64,000 bases of DNA from Nitrospirota bacterium (GTDB lineage: Bacteria > Nitrospirota > Nitrospiria > Nitrospirales > Nitrospiraceae): assembly GCA_030645475.1 (NCBI GenBank), contig JAUSMA010000069.1, forward strand, positions 124,001 through 188,000. The letters are read 5' to 3'. How positions within the stretch are numbered: the stretch's first letter is position 1; every line of letters starts with the position of its first letter. A model generated the notes under the pieces. It ran no database searches, was not told where the DNA came from, and saw nothing but the letters and a program-made list of their open reading frames with translations. Positions 24,076 through 31,840 of the stretch are shown here, piece after piece. The position numbers and the translations under genes are program-made.

Positions 24076-25524
24076 ATGATTCGCCGTCTATTTCAAACGA
24101 AATCTATCGAGCAGATCCTCGCAGACGCAGATCATCCCGACCATCGGTTGAAAAAGACTCTCACGGCTTGGGATCTGACCGCGCTCGGCATCGGGGCGAT
24201 CATCGGCACCGGCATCTTCGTCCTGATCGGTACCGCCATTGTCGGCGATGCCCATCGACCGGGGGCAGGACCTGGAATTATCTTATCGTTCGTGCTCTCC
24301 GGCCTAACCTGCGCTCTCGCGGCCCTCTGCTATGCAGAGTTCTCCACCATGATTCCCGTGGCCGGTTCGGCCTATACCTATTCATATGCCACATTGGGAG
24401 AATTTCTGGCTTGGATTACCGGCTGGAATTTGATTCTCGAATATGGAGTGGCCTGTGTCGCCGTGGCCATCGGGTGGTCCGGCTATTTCAATAAACTACT
24501 CAGCTTGGCCGGGTTCGAATTTCCACATTGGGCGACACATCCGCCAGGAGGACCCGATGGTGGTGTCGCCAACTTCCCTGCCGCGATTATCGTGTTACTC
24601 GTCACCATCATCCTCGTCATTGGAATCAAGGAAAGCGCTCGCGCCACAGGCATCATTGTCTGTTTGAAGCTCGCGGTCATCCTCTTTTTCATCGCGGTGG
24701 GAACGCCCGCCGTGAACGTAGACAACTGGACACCCTTCATGCCGCAGGGATTCGCCGGCGTTGGTGCCGCTGCGGCAATTGTGTTCTTCGCCTATATCGG
24801 ATTCGACGCGATCTCAACGACTGCCGAGGAAGCGAAAAACCCTCAGCGGGATCTCCCGATCGCCATTATCGCCTCACTGAGCATCTGCACGGTCCTCTAC
24901 ATTGCCGTAGCTGCTGTGTTGACCGGCTTGATACCCTCTTTGCAGATCGACGTCCATGCGCCGGTGGCTGAAGCGTTGAGTATGGTGGGTTTCAAGTGGG
25001 GCTCGGCGATTGTGGCGATTGGAGCTGTCGCCGGGATTACCAGTGTGCTTGTGGTGATGATGCTGGGCCAGATTCGGGTTTTCTTCGCCATGTCGCGCGA
25101 TCACCTCTTGAGCCCCTGGCTCTCAACCGTGCATCCGCGTTATGGCACGCCGCACTACGCCACTATTCTCACGGGCATCGGCGTGGCCACGCTCGCTGCG
25201 CTGATTCCTATCGGCGACGCGGCGGATATGACGAATATCGGCACGCTCTTCGCGTTTGTTCTCGTTTGTATTGGAGTCGTCATTCTGCGCTACACGAAAC
25301 CCAACCAGCCCCGTCCATTCCGTCTTCCCTTCATGCCACTTGTTCCCATTCTAGGCATGCTGGCTTGTTTTGGCCTTATGAGTTTTCTTCCCTGGGTGAC
25401 CTGGATCAGGTTCGTCGTTTGGACCGCCATTGGCATTGTGGTCTACCTGGGATATGGCCTGAAGCATAGCAAGCTGGCCGGCCCTTCCCTCAAGGCCACT
25501 CCCCAACGGGTACATTCTAAATAG
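24076..25524 (+). CDS. APC-family amino acid permease (cationic amino acid transporter type)
   Basis: 482 residues with about 12 membrane segments. The APC signature GIGAIIGTGIFVLIGTAI lies in TM1, after the CAT-like cytoplasmic start TLTAWDLTALG. FFAYIGFDAISTTAEEAKNP in TM6 is also typical of the cationic amino acid transporter branch. It imports or exchanges amino acids across the inner membrane. The start at 24076 was chosen for GGGGAGGGG just before it; the open frame upstream overlaps the amidotransferase gene. It is 127 bases from that gene. Confidence 0.92.
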   Translation: MIRRLFQTKSIEQILADADHPDHRLKKTLTAWDLTALGIGAIIGTGIFVLIGTAIVGDAHRPGAGPGIILSFVLSGLTCALAALCYAEFSTMIPVAGSAYTYSYATLGEFLAWITGWNLILEYGVACVAVAIGWSGYFNKLLSLAGFEFPHWATHPPGGPDGGVANFPAAIIVLLVTIILVIGIKESARATGIIVCLKLAVILFFIAVGTPAVNVDNWTPFMPQGFAGVGAAAAIVFFAYIGFDAISTTAEEAKNPQRDLPIAIIASLSICTVLYIAVAAVLTGLIPSLQIDVHAPVAEALSMVGFKWGSAIVAIGAVAGITSVLVVMMLGQIRVFFAMSRDHLLSPWLSTVHPRYGTPHYATILTGIGVATLAALIPIGDAADMTNIGTLFAFVLVCIGVVILRYTKPNQPRPFRLPFMPLVPILGMLACFGLMSFLPWVTWIRFVVWTAIGIVVYLGYGLKHSKLAGPSLKATPQRVHSK

Positions 25525-25530
25525 ACTGGA

Positions 25531-25950
25531 TTAGTTCGACTCGTTCGCTGGCTGAGCTGCCGGAGCAGGAGCCGGTGCAATGGAAGCTGGAGCAGTCGGA
25601 GTGGTTGTTGGTGCGACAGGCTGGGCAGCAGCTGATGGTGTCGCGGTTACCGCCGGCTTCGGAGGGGCGGGCGGCTTGGGTGGGGCAGGTCGTTCCGGCT
25701 TGATGCCGCCTTCCCATGAGGGACCGGAGTACATATCCGTCGAGAGACCCTTCGTCTTCCATTTCTCTTCAAAATCTGCGGCCGCTTTATTCGGGGTGTC
25801 GCCACTCCCGACGACGTTATTCCACGGGTAGGCCCTTGGGCCGATCTGGCACCCGGTTTCCGTCCGCTTCAAATACAAGGCGATCGGATTCCCGCGATAG
25901 GGTCCAAGATAGATATGCACGGAACCAGCGTATTCGAGCAAATGTGCCAT
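25531..25950 (-). CDS. Hypothetical protein with Pro/Ala-rich tail
   Basis: 139 residues. The first 80 look like a small folded domain (MAHLLEYAGSVHIYLGPYRG, NPIALYLKRTETGCQIGPRA). The last 55 are low-complexity Pro/Ala/Thr. There is no signal peptide. The start at 25950 has GGAGACGGGC immediately upstream. It is convergent with the permease gene, with only six bases between the two stops. I do not recognise the family. Confidence 0.65.
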   Translation of the reverse strand: MAHLLEYAGSVHIYLGPYRGNPIALYLKRTETGCQIGPRAYPWNNVVGSGDTPNKAAADFEEKWKTKGLSTDMYSGPSWEGGIKPERPAPPKPPAPPKPAVTATPSAAAQPVAPTTTPTAPASIAPAPAPAAQPANESN

Positions 25951-25999
25951 GCCCGTCTCCAAGAGGGAGGCATGATGCCATAAGAGGTGCGTCGAGGGC

Positions 26000-26086
26000 A
26001 AGGAGGTGGGCTCCCTTTTGCTCGCGCAACGCGCGTCCTTGGAAGGGCCTCGTTGGACGCGCGCAGTTAGGGAGCCCGCCTCCCTG
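26000..26086. repeat. Long GC-rich palindromic intergenic repeat
   Basis: The left arm is AGGAGGTGGGCTCCCTTTTG followed by CTCGCGCAACGCGCGTCC. The right arm is GGACGCGCGCAGTTAGGGAG followed by CCCGCCTCCCT. The arms pair over about 30 bases with one bulge. There is no T run. It sits between two minus-strand genes (PsiE-like and the Pro/Ala-tailed protein). The structure is that of a REP-like dispersed repeat. Confidence 0.75.
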
Positions 26087-26121
26087 CCTTTTAATAATAG
26101 GGGAGCAGAAAAAGCGGAAGG

Positions 26122-26598
26122 CTACGACAACGTGGTCGTAGGTTGTGCCGGGCGTTTGCGGACGAGGAAGACCCCGATGATGAGCACCATGATGACCGTG
26201 ACGTTCAAGCCCACATCCATGAGGTACTGATAAAACTGCGTGTCAGTCATCGCGGTTAAATGGGAAAGCTCCGCACTGGCGGTCAGGACGCGTCTCGTGC
26301 AGGCGATGATGCCGACCGCAAGGTAGGGTTCAAGATCGAGGACTTCGGTCTGGAGAAACCGGATGACGGTGCGGAACAGTTCCAGCAGAATAATGACAAG
26401 CAGCAGGTCGTTCAACAGTTTGAGGCCCGAAGGCAGAAGACCGGCCTGATTGGCTTTCATGATGAAGGTATACCAGGCATGTGTGAAGATGAGCATGCCG
26501 AGGATGAGGAGGCTAAACCCCGCAGTCATGTATCCGAGCCGGTCGAGCCATTCCATGGCCCCGCACCACCGCTTCATCAGCTCTTTTCGGTTCTGCAC
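26122..26598 (-). CDS. PsiE-like integral membrane protein
   Basis: 158 residues from a GTG start supported by GGAGGGCCTC. Four membrane segments are visible (GYMTAGFSLLILGMLIF, LKLLNDLLLVIILLELFRTV, EPYLAVGIIACTRRVLTAS, VGLNVTVIMVLIIGVFLVRK). The helix spacing and the short polar loops match the phosphate-starvation-inducible PsiE family, whose function is unknown. The adjacent 128-aa gene lies 22 bases upstream on the same strand, so they are probably co-transcribed. Confidence 0.8.
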   Translation of the reverse strand: MQNRKELMKRWCGAMEWLDRLGYMTAGFSLLILGMLIFTHAWYTFIMKANQAGLLPSGLKLLNDLLLVIILLELFRTVIRFLQTEVLDLEPYLAVGIIACTRRVLTASAELSHLTAMTDTQFYQYLMDVGLNVTVIMVLIIGVFLVRKRPAQPTTTLS

Positions 26599-26620
26599 GA
26601 GGCCCTCCAGTCTATTCGAA

Positions 26621-27007
26621 TTACGCAGTGCCGGGAGGCGCGTTCTGCCCCGGCTCTGGCCCTCGCAACTGGCCGTATGTCAGCTCTTTCATCGAGCTGG
26701 CCGTCAAGGAATGACCGCAGCAACGAATTTCTGTAAAGCCGGCTCCGCCATCGATGATCATGACGCGCAGTCCGCAAGAGTTCGGGTGCAGTTTCTTTTC
26801 ATCCAGCACGACGGCGGGAGGCAAGTTCCCCTTTTTCCGTCCACGCACAATCGCAGCATCGGGGACCAGATCCTCTTCCGTCAGATCATGACCGCAACAG
26901 ACGATCTTTTCAAATCCCTCGCCGCCGCCCATGACTTTGACGATCAATCCACAGGCATGTTGATACCGCTTGAACTCGTCGAGGATATCACCTTTTTTCA
27001 GAGCCAC
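26621..27007 (-). CDS. Tandem desulforedoxin-like protein
   Basis: 128 residues from a GTG start with GGGGA upstream. It holds two copies of one unit: YQHACGLIVKVMGGGEGF then KIVCCGHDL (residues about 15-41), and HPNSCGLRVMIIDGGAGF then EIRCCGHSLT (about 73-103). Each unit resembles desulforedoxin, a small iron-binding fold with C-x2-C...CC ligands. Here the first cysteine of the CxxC pair is missing in both copies, and a nearby His could replace it. No enzyme domain such as superoxide reductase is present. This match was made by eye and needs checking. Confidence 0.6.
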   Translation of the reverse strand: MALKKGDILDEFKRYQHACGLIVKVMGGGEGFEKIVCCGHDLTEEDLVPDAAIVRGRKKGNLPPAVVLDEKKLHPNSCGLRVMIIDGGAGFTEIRCCGHSLTASSMKELTYGQLRGPEPGQNAPPGTA

Positions 27008-27042
27008 ATTTTCCCCATACGCAGAGATGAATTACGCTCGCA

Positions 27043-28146
27043 CTAGAATGTTGGAACCTTCGATAACCGCTCGCGAACCTGATCGATCGTACGCAACAAC
27101 ATCTGATGAGATCTGCACCCGGCTACGAGTTTCGCGTCGGAGATTGTCACCGGTTTATAAGGCGCCACAAACCGGTCTTTCAGGCGGGCAATCCGAGTGG
27201 CTGAAAGGCTCAGCCGTTCCATCGAAATCGTGCCCGCTGCAACCGCCTGTTCCACGGCTCCGAAGGCGGCGATTTCCCGATCCCGATCTTTGCAAATTAA
27301 CAAGACATCGCAGCCTGCCAGCACCGCACGAACCGCCGCGTCTTCCATGCCATAGTGGTCGATGATCGCGTGCATCTCTAAGTCGTCCGTCAAGACCACA
27401 CCATCGTATCGCAGCTCCTGGCGCAAAAATCCATTGATGATGGTCGGCGAGAGTGTGGCGGGCAGTTCAGGATCGAGGGCTCGGTAGAGCACGTGCGCCG
27501 TCATCATCGATGCGATGCCCTGCGTGACGGCACGGCGGAACGGGGGAAACTCGACCGCCTCCAATCGCTCGCGTAAGGCTTCGACCACCGGCAGCTCTTT
27601 GTGGGAATCGGCATTCGTATCGCCGTGGCCGGGAAAGTGTTTCCCGCAGGCCACAACTTTGTTGTCTTGCAGTCCCGCCGCCGTCGCCAGCCCTAACTCG
27701 CAGACCACATCAGGCGTCGTCCCAAACGCGCGGTCGCCGATAACCGGATTGTCCGGATTGCTGTTCACATCGAGCACCGGCGCCATATTCATGTTCACGC
27801 CCACCGCCCGCAGTTCTTTGGCAATGGTTGCCGCAGCTGCGTAGGCCAGTTCGGTGGAATTGCAGCGGCCCAACAGGTCGCAGGGCGGGAAAATTGTAAA
27901 GCCTTTGGGAAGACGGGAGACTCGGCCCCCTTCTTGGTCGATGGAGATCAACAGCGGCGAATGGGAGCTACAGGCCTGGAGATCGTTGGTCAAGTCGACC
28001 ATCTGTTCGACGGACTCGAGGTTTCGCGAGAACAGAATGACACCGCCAGGTTTGTACTCCTTGATGAAGGAGGCCAGGTCGCGGGTCACCGAGGTGCCGA
28101 GAAACCCGACCATAAAGAGCTGTCCGATTTTGTCACGCGTCGTCAT
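27043..28146 (-). CDS. nagZ: Beta-N-acetylhexosaminidase, NagZ family
   Basis: 367 residues, glycoside hydrolase family 3. The signature is intact: ISIDQEGGRVSRLP near residue 70, CGKHFPGHGDTNADSHKELP with the catalytic His, and VVLTDDLEMHAI holding the Asp nucleophile. NagZ removes N-acetylglucosamine from muropeptides in cytoplasmic cell-wall recycling. The ribosome site GGGGAG lies nine bases before the ATG. It is 28 bases from pepA upstream on the same strand. Confidence 0.95.
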   Translation of the reverse strand: MTTRDKIGQLFMVGFLGTSVTRDLASFIKEYKPGGVILFSRNLESVEQMVDLTNDLQACSSHSPLLISIDQEGGRVSRLPKGFTIFPPCDLLGRCNSTELAYAAAATIAKELRAVGVNMNMAPVLDVNSNPDNPVIGDRAFGTTPDVVCELGLATAAGLQDNKVVACGKHFPGHGDTNADSHKELPVVEALRERLEAVEFPPFRRAVTQGIASMMTAHVLYRALDPELPATLSPTIINGFLRQELRYDGVVLTDDLEMHAIIDHYGMEDAAVRAVLAGCDVLLICKDRDREIAAFGAVEQAVAAGTISMERLSLSATRIARLKDRFVAPYKPVTISDAKLVAGCRSHQMLLRTIDQVRERLSKVPTF

Positions 28147-28174
28147 ACGATTGTGCTCCCCTGCTGACAGGCTG

Positions 28175-29683
28175 CTACAGGCTTCGATCGATCAGATACT
28201 GCAACAACAGCCTGGTGCCAATCGCGGTGGGCCCCTTCGGCACGTAGGCGCGTTCCCGTTCGCTCCAATCCGTACTGGCAATATCGAGGTGCACCCAGGG
28301 GCAGTCTCCTACGAACTTGCTTAGAAAGAGTGCTGCGGTGATCATGCCGCCGCCTCGGCCGCCGATATTGCGCATGTCGGCCACGTCGCTCTTGAGCTGT
28401 TCGAAATATTCCTCCCACAGCGGCATCTCCCAGACACGCTCGCCCGCCTTTTGCCCCGACTTCCGGACCTGTTCTTTGAGTGCCTGGTCGGTGCCGAACA
28501 TGCCGATCGCAAATTGGCCGAGCGCTACGACACAGGCTCCCGTGAGAGTCGCAATGTCGATCAAGGCTGCCGGCTTGTACCGCATCGCATAGGCAAGGCC
28601 GTCGGCCAGGATGAGCCGCCCTTCCGCATCCGTGTTCTGCACTTCAACCGTTTTTCCTGAGAGTGTGGTCACGACATCGCCGGGCTTCATCGCCCTGCCG
28701 CCCGGCATGTTTTCCGCCACAGGCAGGATACTAATAAGCCGTAGCGGGAGTTTGAGTCTGGCCGCCGCACGGATCGAGGCGAGCACTTCGGCTCCCCCGG
28801 TCATATCGGCCTTCATGTGTTCCATGTTTTCGGCAGGTTTCAACGAGATTCCACCCGTATCGAAGGTGATGGTCTTCCCGACCAACACAACCGGACGCTC
28901 GTCTTTCTTCTTGGCCCCGTTGTATTCCAGGATGATGAACTTAGGCGGCTCCTGGCTCCCCCGCGCGACGCCCAGCAGCGCTCCCATCCCCAAGCGCTCC
29001 ATCTCTTTCTGCTCAAGAATCTTGATCGAAATCTTTTCGGCCTTCGCAATCGCTTTCGCTTCCTCGGCGACCCTCGTTGGCGTGAGGACATTGGAGGGAT
29101 GATTGCAGAGGTCGCGAACGAACACAGTGGCTTCTGCCGTGGCGACGCCGCGCCGGACCCCTTCACTCACCTGCTTCAGCTGACTCTTCTGCGGGATGAG
29201 AATCTTCATCCCTTCGACGGCATGTTCAGCCGCCGCGGTCCGATAGACGGTGAACTGATAACTGCCGAGGATCGCCCCTTCCACCATCGCTTGCGCCACT
29301 TCAACCGATGACATCCCGGCAGGGGTTACTGTGGGAAGGACCACGGTAAAGGCGCCGACTTTCGCCTGGCGCACACGCTTTGCCGCGGTGCCCATCGCTT
29401 GCCGGATCGTCTCTAGCGTGACGTCATTCTTTTTGCCCAAGCCGACGAGTACCAGCCGTTTGGCAGGCACCGAGCTCTGCGTGTGGTAGAGCAAGACCTC
29501 GTTGGCCTTGCCTTCGAACTCCTTGGATTGCAGCAGCTTGCGCAATGAACCCCCGAGGGCTCGATCGAGCAGGACTGCATCTTGTTTGCCTAACCCCTCT
29601 CCGTCGCAGTGCGTAAGGACCAATACCTCTGTAGCGGTAGTCTCTGTTTTTCCAACCTGAACCGTGACCCGCATGATTTTCAT
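28175..29683 (-). CDS. pepA: Leucyl aminopeptidase (M17)
   Basis: 502 residues. The catalytic C-terminal domain carries the M17 signature NTDAEGRLILADGL and the metal-binding regions VGKTITFDTGGISLKP and AENMEHMKADMTGGAE. The N-terminal domain is typical in length. The enzyme releases N-terminal residues and uses two metal ions; it works as a hexamer, with DNA-binding roles in some species. AAGGAGAT precedes the ATG. It lies between queE and nagZ on the same strand. The 74-base gap to queE holds a small TCAGCCG/CGGCTGA dyad. Confidence 0.96.
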   Translation of the reverse strand: MKIMRVTVQVGKTETTATEVLVLTHCDGEGLGKQDAVLLDRALGGSLRKLLQSKEFEGKANEVLLYHTQSSVPAKRLVLVGLGKKNDVTLETIRQAMGTAAKRVRQAKVGAFTVVLPTVTPAGMSSVEVAQAMVEGAILGSYQFTVYRTAAAEHAVEGMKILIPQKSQLKQVSEGVRRGVATAEATVFVRDLCNHPSNVLTPTRVAEEAKAIAKAEKISIKILEQKEMERLGMGALLGVARGSQEPPKFIILEYNGAKKKDERPVVLVGKTITFDTGGISLKPAENMEHMKADMTGGAEVLASIRAAARLKLPLRLISILPVAENMPGGRAMKPGDVVTTLSGKTVEVQNTDAEGRLILADGLAYAMRYKPAALIDIATLTGACVVALGQFAIGMFGTDQALKEQVRKSGQKAGERVWEMPLWEEYFEQLKSDVADMRNIGGRGGGMITAALFLSKFVGDCPWVHLDIASTDWSERERAYVPKGPTAIGTRLLLQYLIDRSL

Positions 29684-29757
29684 TCACATCTCCTTGTTGA
29701 AGCTGCCAGGTGTCAGCCGAAACTGAGAACCGACGGCTGAACGCTGATCGCGATTTT

Positions 29758-30393
29758 TCACACCCCGCGCATGTCCGGCGCCCAGATGTATTTGTGCATC
29801 TGCAATTGAAAACGGACCGGCAGACGATCGGCCAGGATCCACTCAGCCAGCTGCCGCAGATCGAGCGACGCAAAGACAGGGCTGAAATGCACCGGACAAC
29901 GACTGGCCAAGTCATACTCGACAAGCACTTCACGGGCCCAGTCGTAATCGGTTCGGTCGGCCAAGACAAACTTCGCCTCATCCTTGGCGGTCAGCCTGGA
30001 AACATTTGGCCAATGCATTCGATCCACCATGCCGCTCCCCGGGCACTTTACATCCAGGATGACATGGACCCGTGGATCGACGGGGGCAACATCGATGGCG
30101 CCGCTGGTCTCAAGCAGGACCGTATAGCCGGCATCACAGAGTTTGGTCATGAGGGGGAGACTTTCAGGCTGGGCGAGCGGCTCTCCTCCAGTCACCTCCA
30201 CCAGGCGGCATCCGTAACTTTTTACCTTTTCCAAGACGGCGCCGATGGAGGACTCCTGTCCTCCATAAAATGAGTAGTCGGTATCGCACCAGGTGCAGCG
30301 AAGCGGGCAGCCGGTCAACCGTACAAACACGCAGGGTTGTCCGGCGTAACTCGATTCACCTTGAATGCTATGAAAGATTTCGGTGACGCGCAT
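29758..30393 (-). CDS. queE: 7-carboxy-7-deazaguanine synthase (radical SAM)
   Basis: 211 residues. The radical SAM cluster is CPLRCTWCDTDYSF (C-x3-C-x2-C), preceded by FHSIQGESSYAGQPCVFVRL and followed by the SAM-binding TGGEPLAQ. These match QueE, which rearranges 6-carboxy-tetrahydropterin in queuosine synthesis. The C-terminal end (QLQMHKYIWAPDMRGV) is also typical. No other queuosine gene is in the window. There is no clear ribosome site; the upstream spacer is an ACGTGAA repeat element. Confidence 0.95.
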   Translation of the reverse strand: MRVTEIFHSIQGESSYAGQPCVFVRLTGCPLRCTWCDTDYSFYGGQESSIGAVLEKVKSYGCRLVEVTGGEPLAQPESLPLMTKLCDAGYTVLLETSGAIDVAPVDPRVHVILDVKCPGSGMVDRMHWPNVSRLTAKDEAKFVLADRTDYDWAREVLVEYDLASRCPVHFSPVFASLDLRQLAEWILADRLPVRFQLQMHKYIWAPDMRGV

Positions 30394-30398
30394 GACTT

Positions 30399-30491
30399 AA
30401 GACGTGAAACGTGAAACGTGAATCGTGAAACGCGTATCGGAAACGTACTGTCCGGCTGAAGAGTCGGTTAACATTGAGCGATTCACGTCTT
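30399..30491. repeat. ACGTGAA repeat element with matched ends
   Basis: Four near-copies of ACGTGAA run from about 30402 to 30430, and the far end carries the complement (TTCACGTCTT, 30482-30491), so the element has inverted ends. It lies between queE and the HAD phosphatase gene, and its right end touches the phosphatase stop codon. Confidence 0.65.
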
Positions 30492-31201
30492 TATTCCCAT
30501 CTTGCGACCGGCCAACCTTGTCGGCTGGCCATGAGAGCCATGCCCCTGATCGGATTGACCACCAAGGGGTACCCGACCAGGTCAAGAAGGTCGTAATCGC
30601 CGGGGCTGTCGCCATAGGCGTAGGACCCGGCTAAATCGAGGCCCCGATCCTGCGCATGAGCGAGAATCAGCTCCCGTTTGCCCTGGCCATAGGGCAGCGG
30701 GGGAATCAAGGCGCCGGTATAGAGGGAATCCCGTTGTTCCGGTTTCGCCGCGAAGACCGTCGGGACGTCCAAGAAATCTGCAAGAGGCTCAATCAAAAAT
30801 CCTGGCGCGCCAGTCACAAGAATCAGCTGGTGACCGGCCTGGCGATGGGCGTCCAGCCTCGCGCGGCCTTCTAGGGACACCTTGCCGATCATCTCGCTCT
30901 GGCAGAACTCCCTCGCATAGGATTCGATGTCTGCGGGGCGCTTCCCTGTCAGATAGAGTTTTCGTTCCCGGAGCGAGTGCAGCGAGAACGGGGGTACATG
31001 TTGCGCCAGCCAGGCCGCGCTCCGGCTCAGCTCACCCCATCCCACCAGTCCGCGGCGCCACAAATACTGAAAGAATCGTACTTCGCTGGCGATTCCCGGC
31101 AGCAGCGTGTTGTCGACGTCGAACAGCGCGGCGACAGGCCTGTCGACCTGCCGTTCAGCGGCATCATCAATCGCGGAGGTGAGGATCTGGTGACTCTGCA
31201 C
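30491..31201 (-). CDS. HAD-IB family phosphatase (SerB-like)
   Basis: About 236 residues. Motif I is ALFDVDNTLLPG, motif II is ILVTGAPGFLI, and motif III/IV reads AYGDSPGDYDLLDLVG. A helical cap follows motif I, as in the HAD-IB (phosphoserine phosphatase-like) group. The start is uncertain. The frame stays open upstream but overlaps the tRNA-Leu gene and its promoter, so the true start is downstream of these; GTG at 31201 was chosen, without a good ribosome site. The substrate is unknown; phosphoserine and glycerol-phosphate type substrates are both possible. Confidence 0.82.
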   Translation of the reverse strand: MQSHQILTSAIDDAAERQVDRPVAALFDVDNTLLPGIASEVRFFQYLWRRGLVGWGELSRSAAWLAQHVPPFSLHSLRERKLYLTGKRPADIESYAREFCQSEMIGKVSLEGRARLDAHRQAGHQLILVTGAPGFLIEPLADFLDVPTVFAAKPEQRDSLYTGALIPPLPYGQGKRELILAHAQDRGLDLAGSYAYGDSPGDYDLLDLVGYPLVVNPIRGMALMASRQGWPVARWE

Positions 31202-31257
31202 AACGTTGAGGGACCCGGTGAGTATGAGCCGCCCGATTCTACCGGAGCGACTATGGA

Positions 31258-31287
31258 TTGACAAGGATTTTGGCCCACTTCTATAAT
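31258..31287 (+). promoter_or_regulatory. Consensus sigma-70 promoter of tRNA-Leu(GAG)
   Basis: Perfect TTGACA and TATAAT elements separated by 18 bases, followed by the GC-rich discriminator GCGCCTCCC, as in stringently controlled stable RNA promoters. The tRNA starts 32 bases after the -10 element. Confidence 0.85.
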
Positions 31288-31319
31288 GCGCCTCCCTCGT
31301 CGTTGAAACGACCTCTGAT

Positions 31320-31403
31320 GCCGAAGTGGTGAAATGGCAGACACGCACGTTTGAGGGGCGTGTGGCGCAAGCCGTGCGGGTTCAAGTCCCGCCTTCGGCA
31401 CCA
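31320..31403 (+). tRNA. tRNA-Leu (anticodon GAG)
   Basis: The acceptor arm GCCGAAG pairs with CTTCGGC, followed by A and an encoded CCA. The anticodon stem CACGT/GCGTG closes the loop TTGAGGG, giving GAG (reads CUC/CUU). The long variable arm TGGCGCAAGCC is typical of Leu. The T arm is GCGGG-TTCAAGT-CCCGC. Confidence 0.96.
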
Positions 31404-31840
31404 TCAGAGCCTGCGATCCGTTTCTCTCCTTTCCAGTACAGCCTCATTGCCCCTCATGCGGAAAAGATCCTTCGGGGTCCGCACCGCTCTTCAGCCTCTC
31501 GCCCTTTGGCTTCAGATGGCCCGGACCCATTTGCATCTAGACTTTTTACGGCCTTCCATAGGACACTGGCACCCTCCGAAACGACTGTGCAGAACCAACT
31601 GAATAGGGTGAACGCCATGCGGTTCTTGCAACCCGATCCGCACGCGACAGAGATGCTGCCATTGTGGCATTCAGCCGTTTCCCGTAGATCTTCACGTCGC
31701 CAGCATCGGGACTTTCTTCCGAGCCTATTCGATTCCGGCCCTTCTCATCCTATCCAAGGGATCGCGCCTCCTCGATTTCGCCATCTTCAGCTACACCCAG
31801 CCGTTTCACGTCGCCATTGCCTGAGGCAAGGAGTCGCACT
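31404..31840 (+). other. 437-base spacer before the giant kinase gene
   Basis: No supported gene. One frame (about 31609-31824) is open and gives a plausible-looking C-terminus (SYTQPFHVAIA), but it has no start codon after the preceding stop, so it is either chance or a decayed fragment. No clear promoter or terminator was found. The kinase ribosome site GCAAGGAG is at 31826-31833. Confidence 0.4.

Noticed and set aside
31609-31824. Open frame with a plausible C-terminus (SYTQPFHVAIA) before the giant kinase
   Set aside because: There is a stop at its left end and no ATG, GTG or TTG start in frame afterwards, and no ribosome site. It is too short to call a pseudogene without a homologue.
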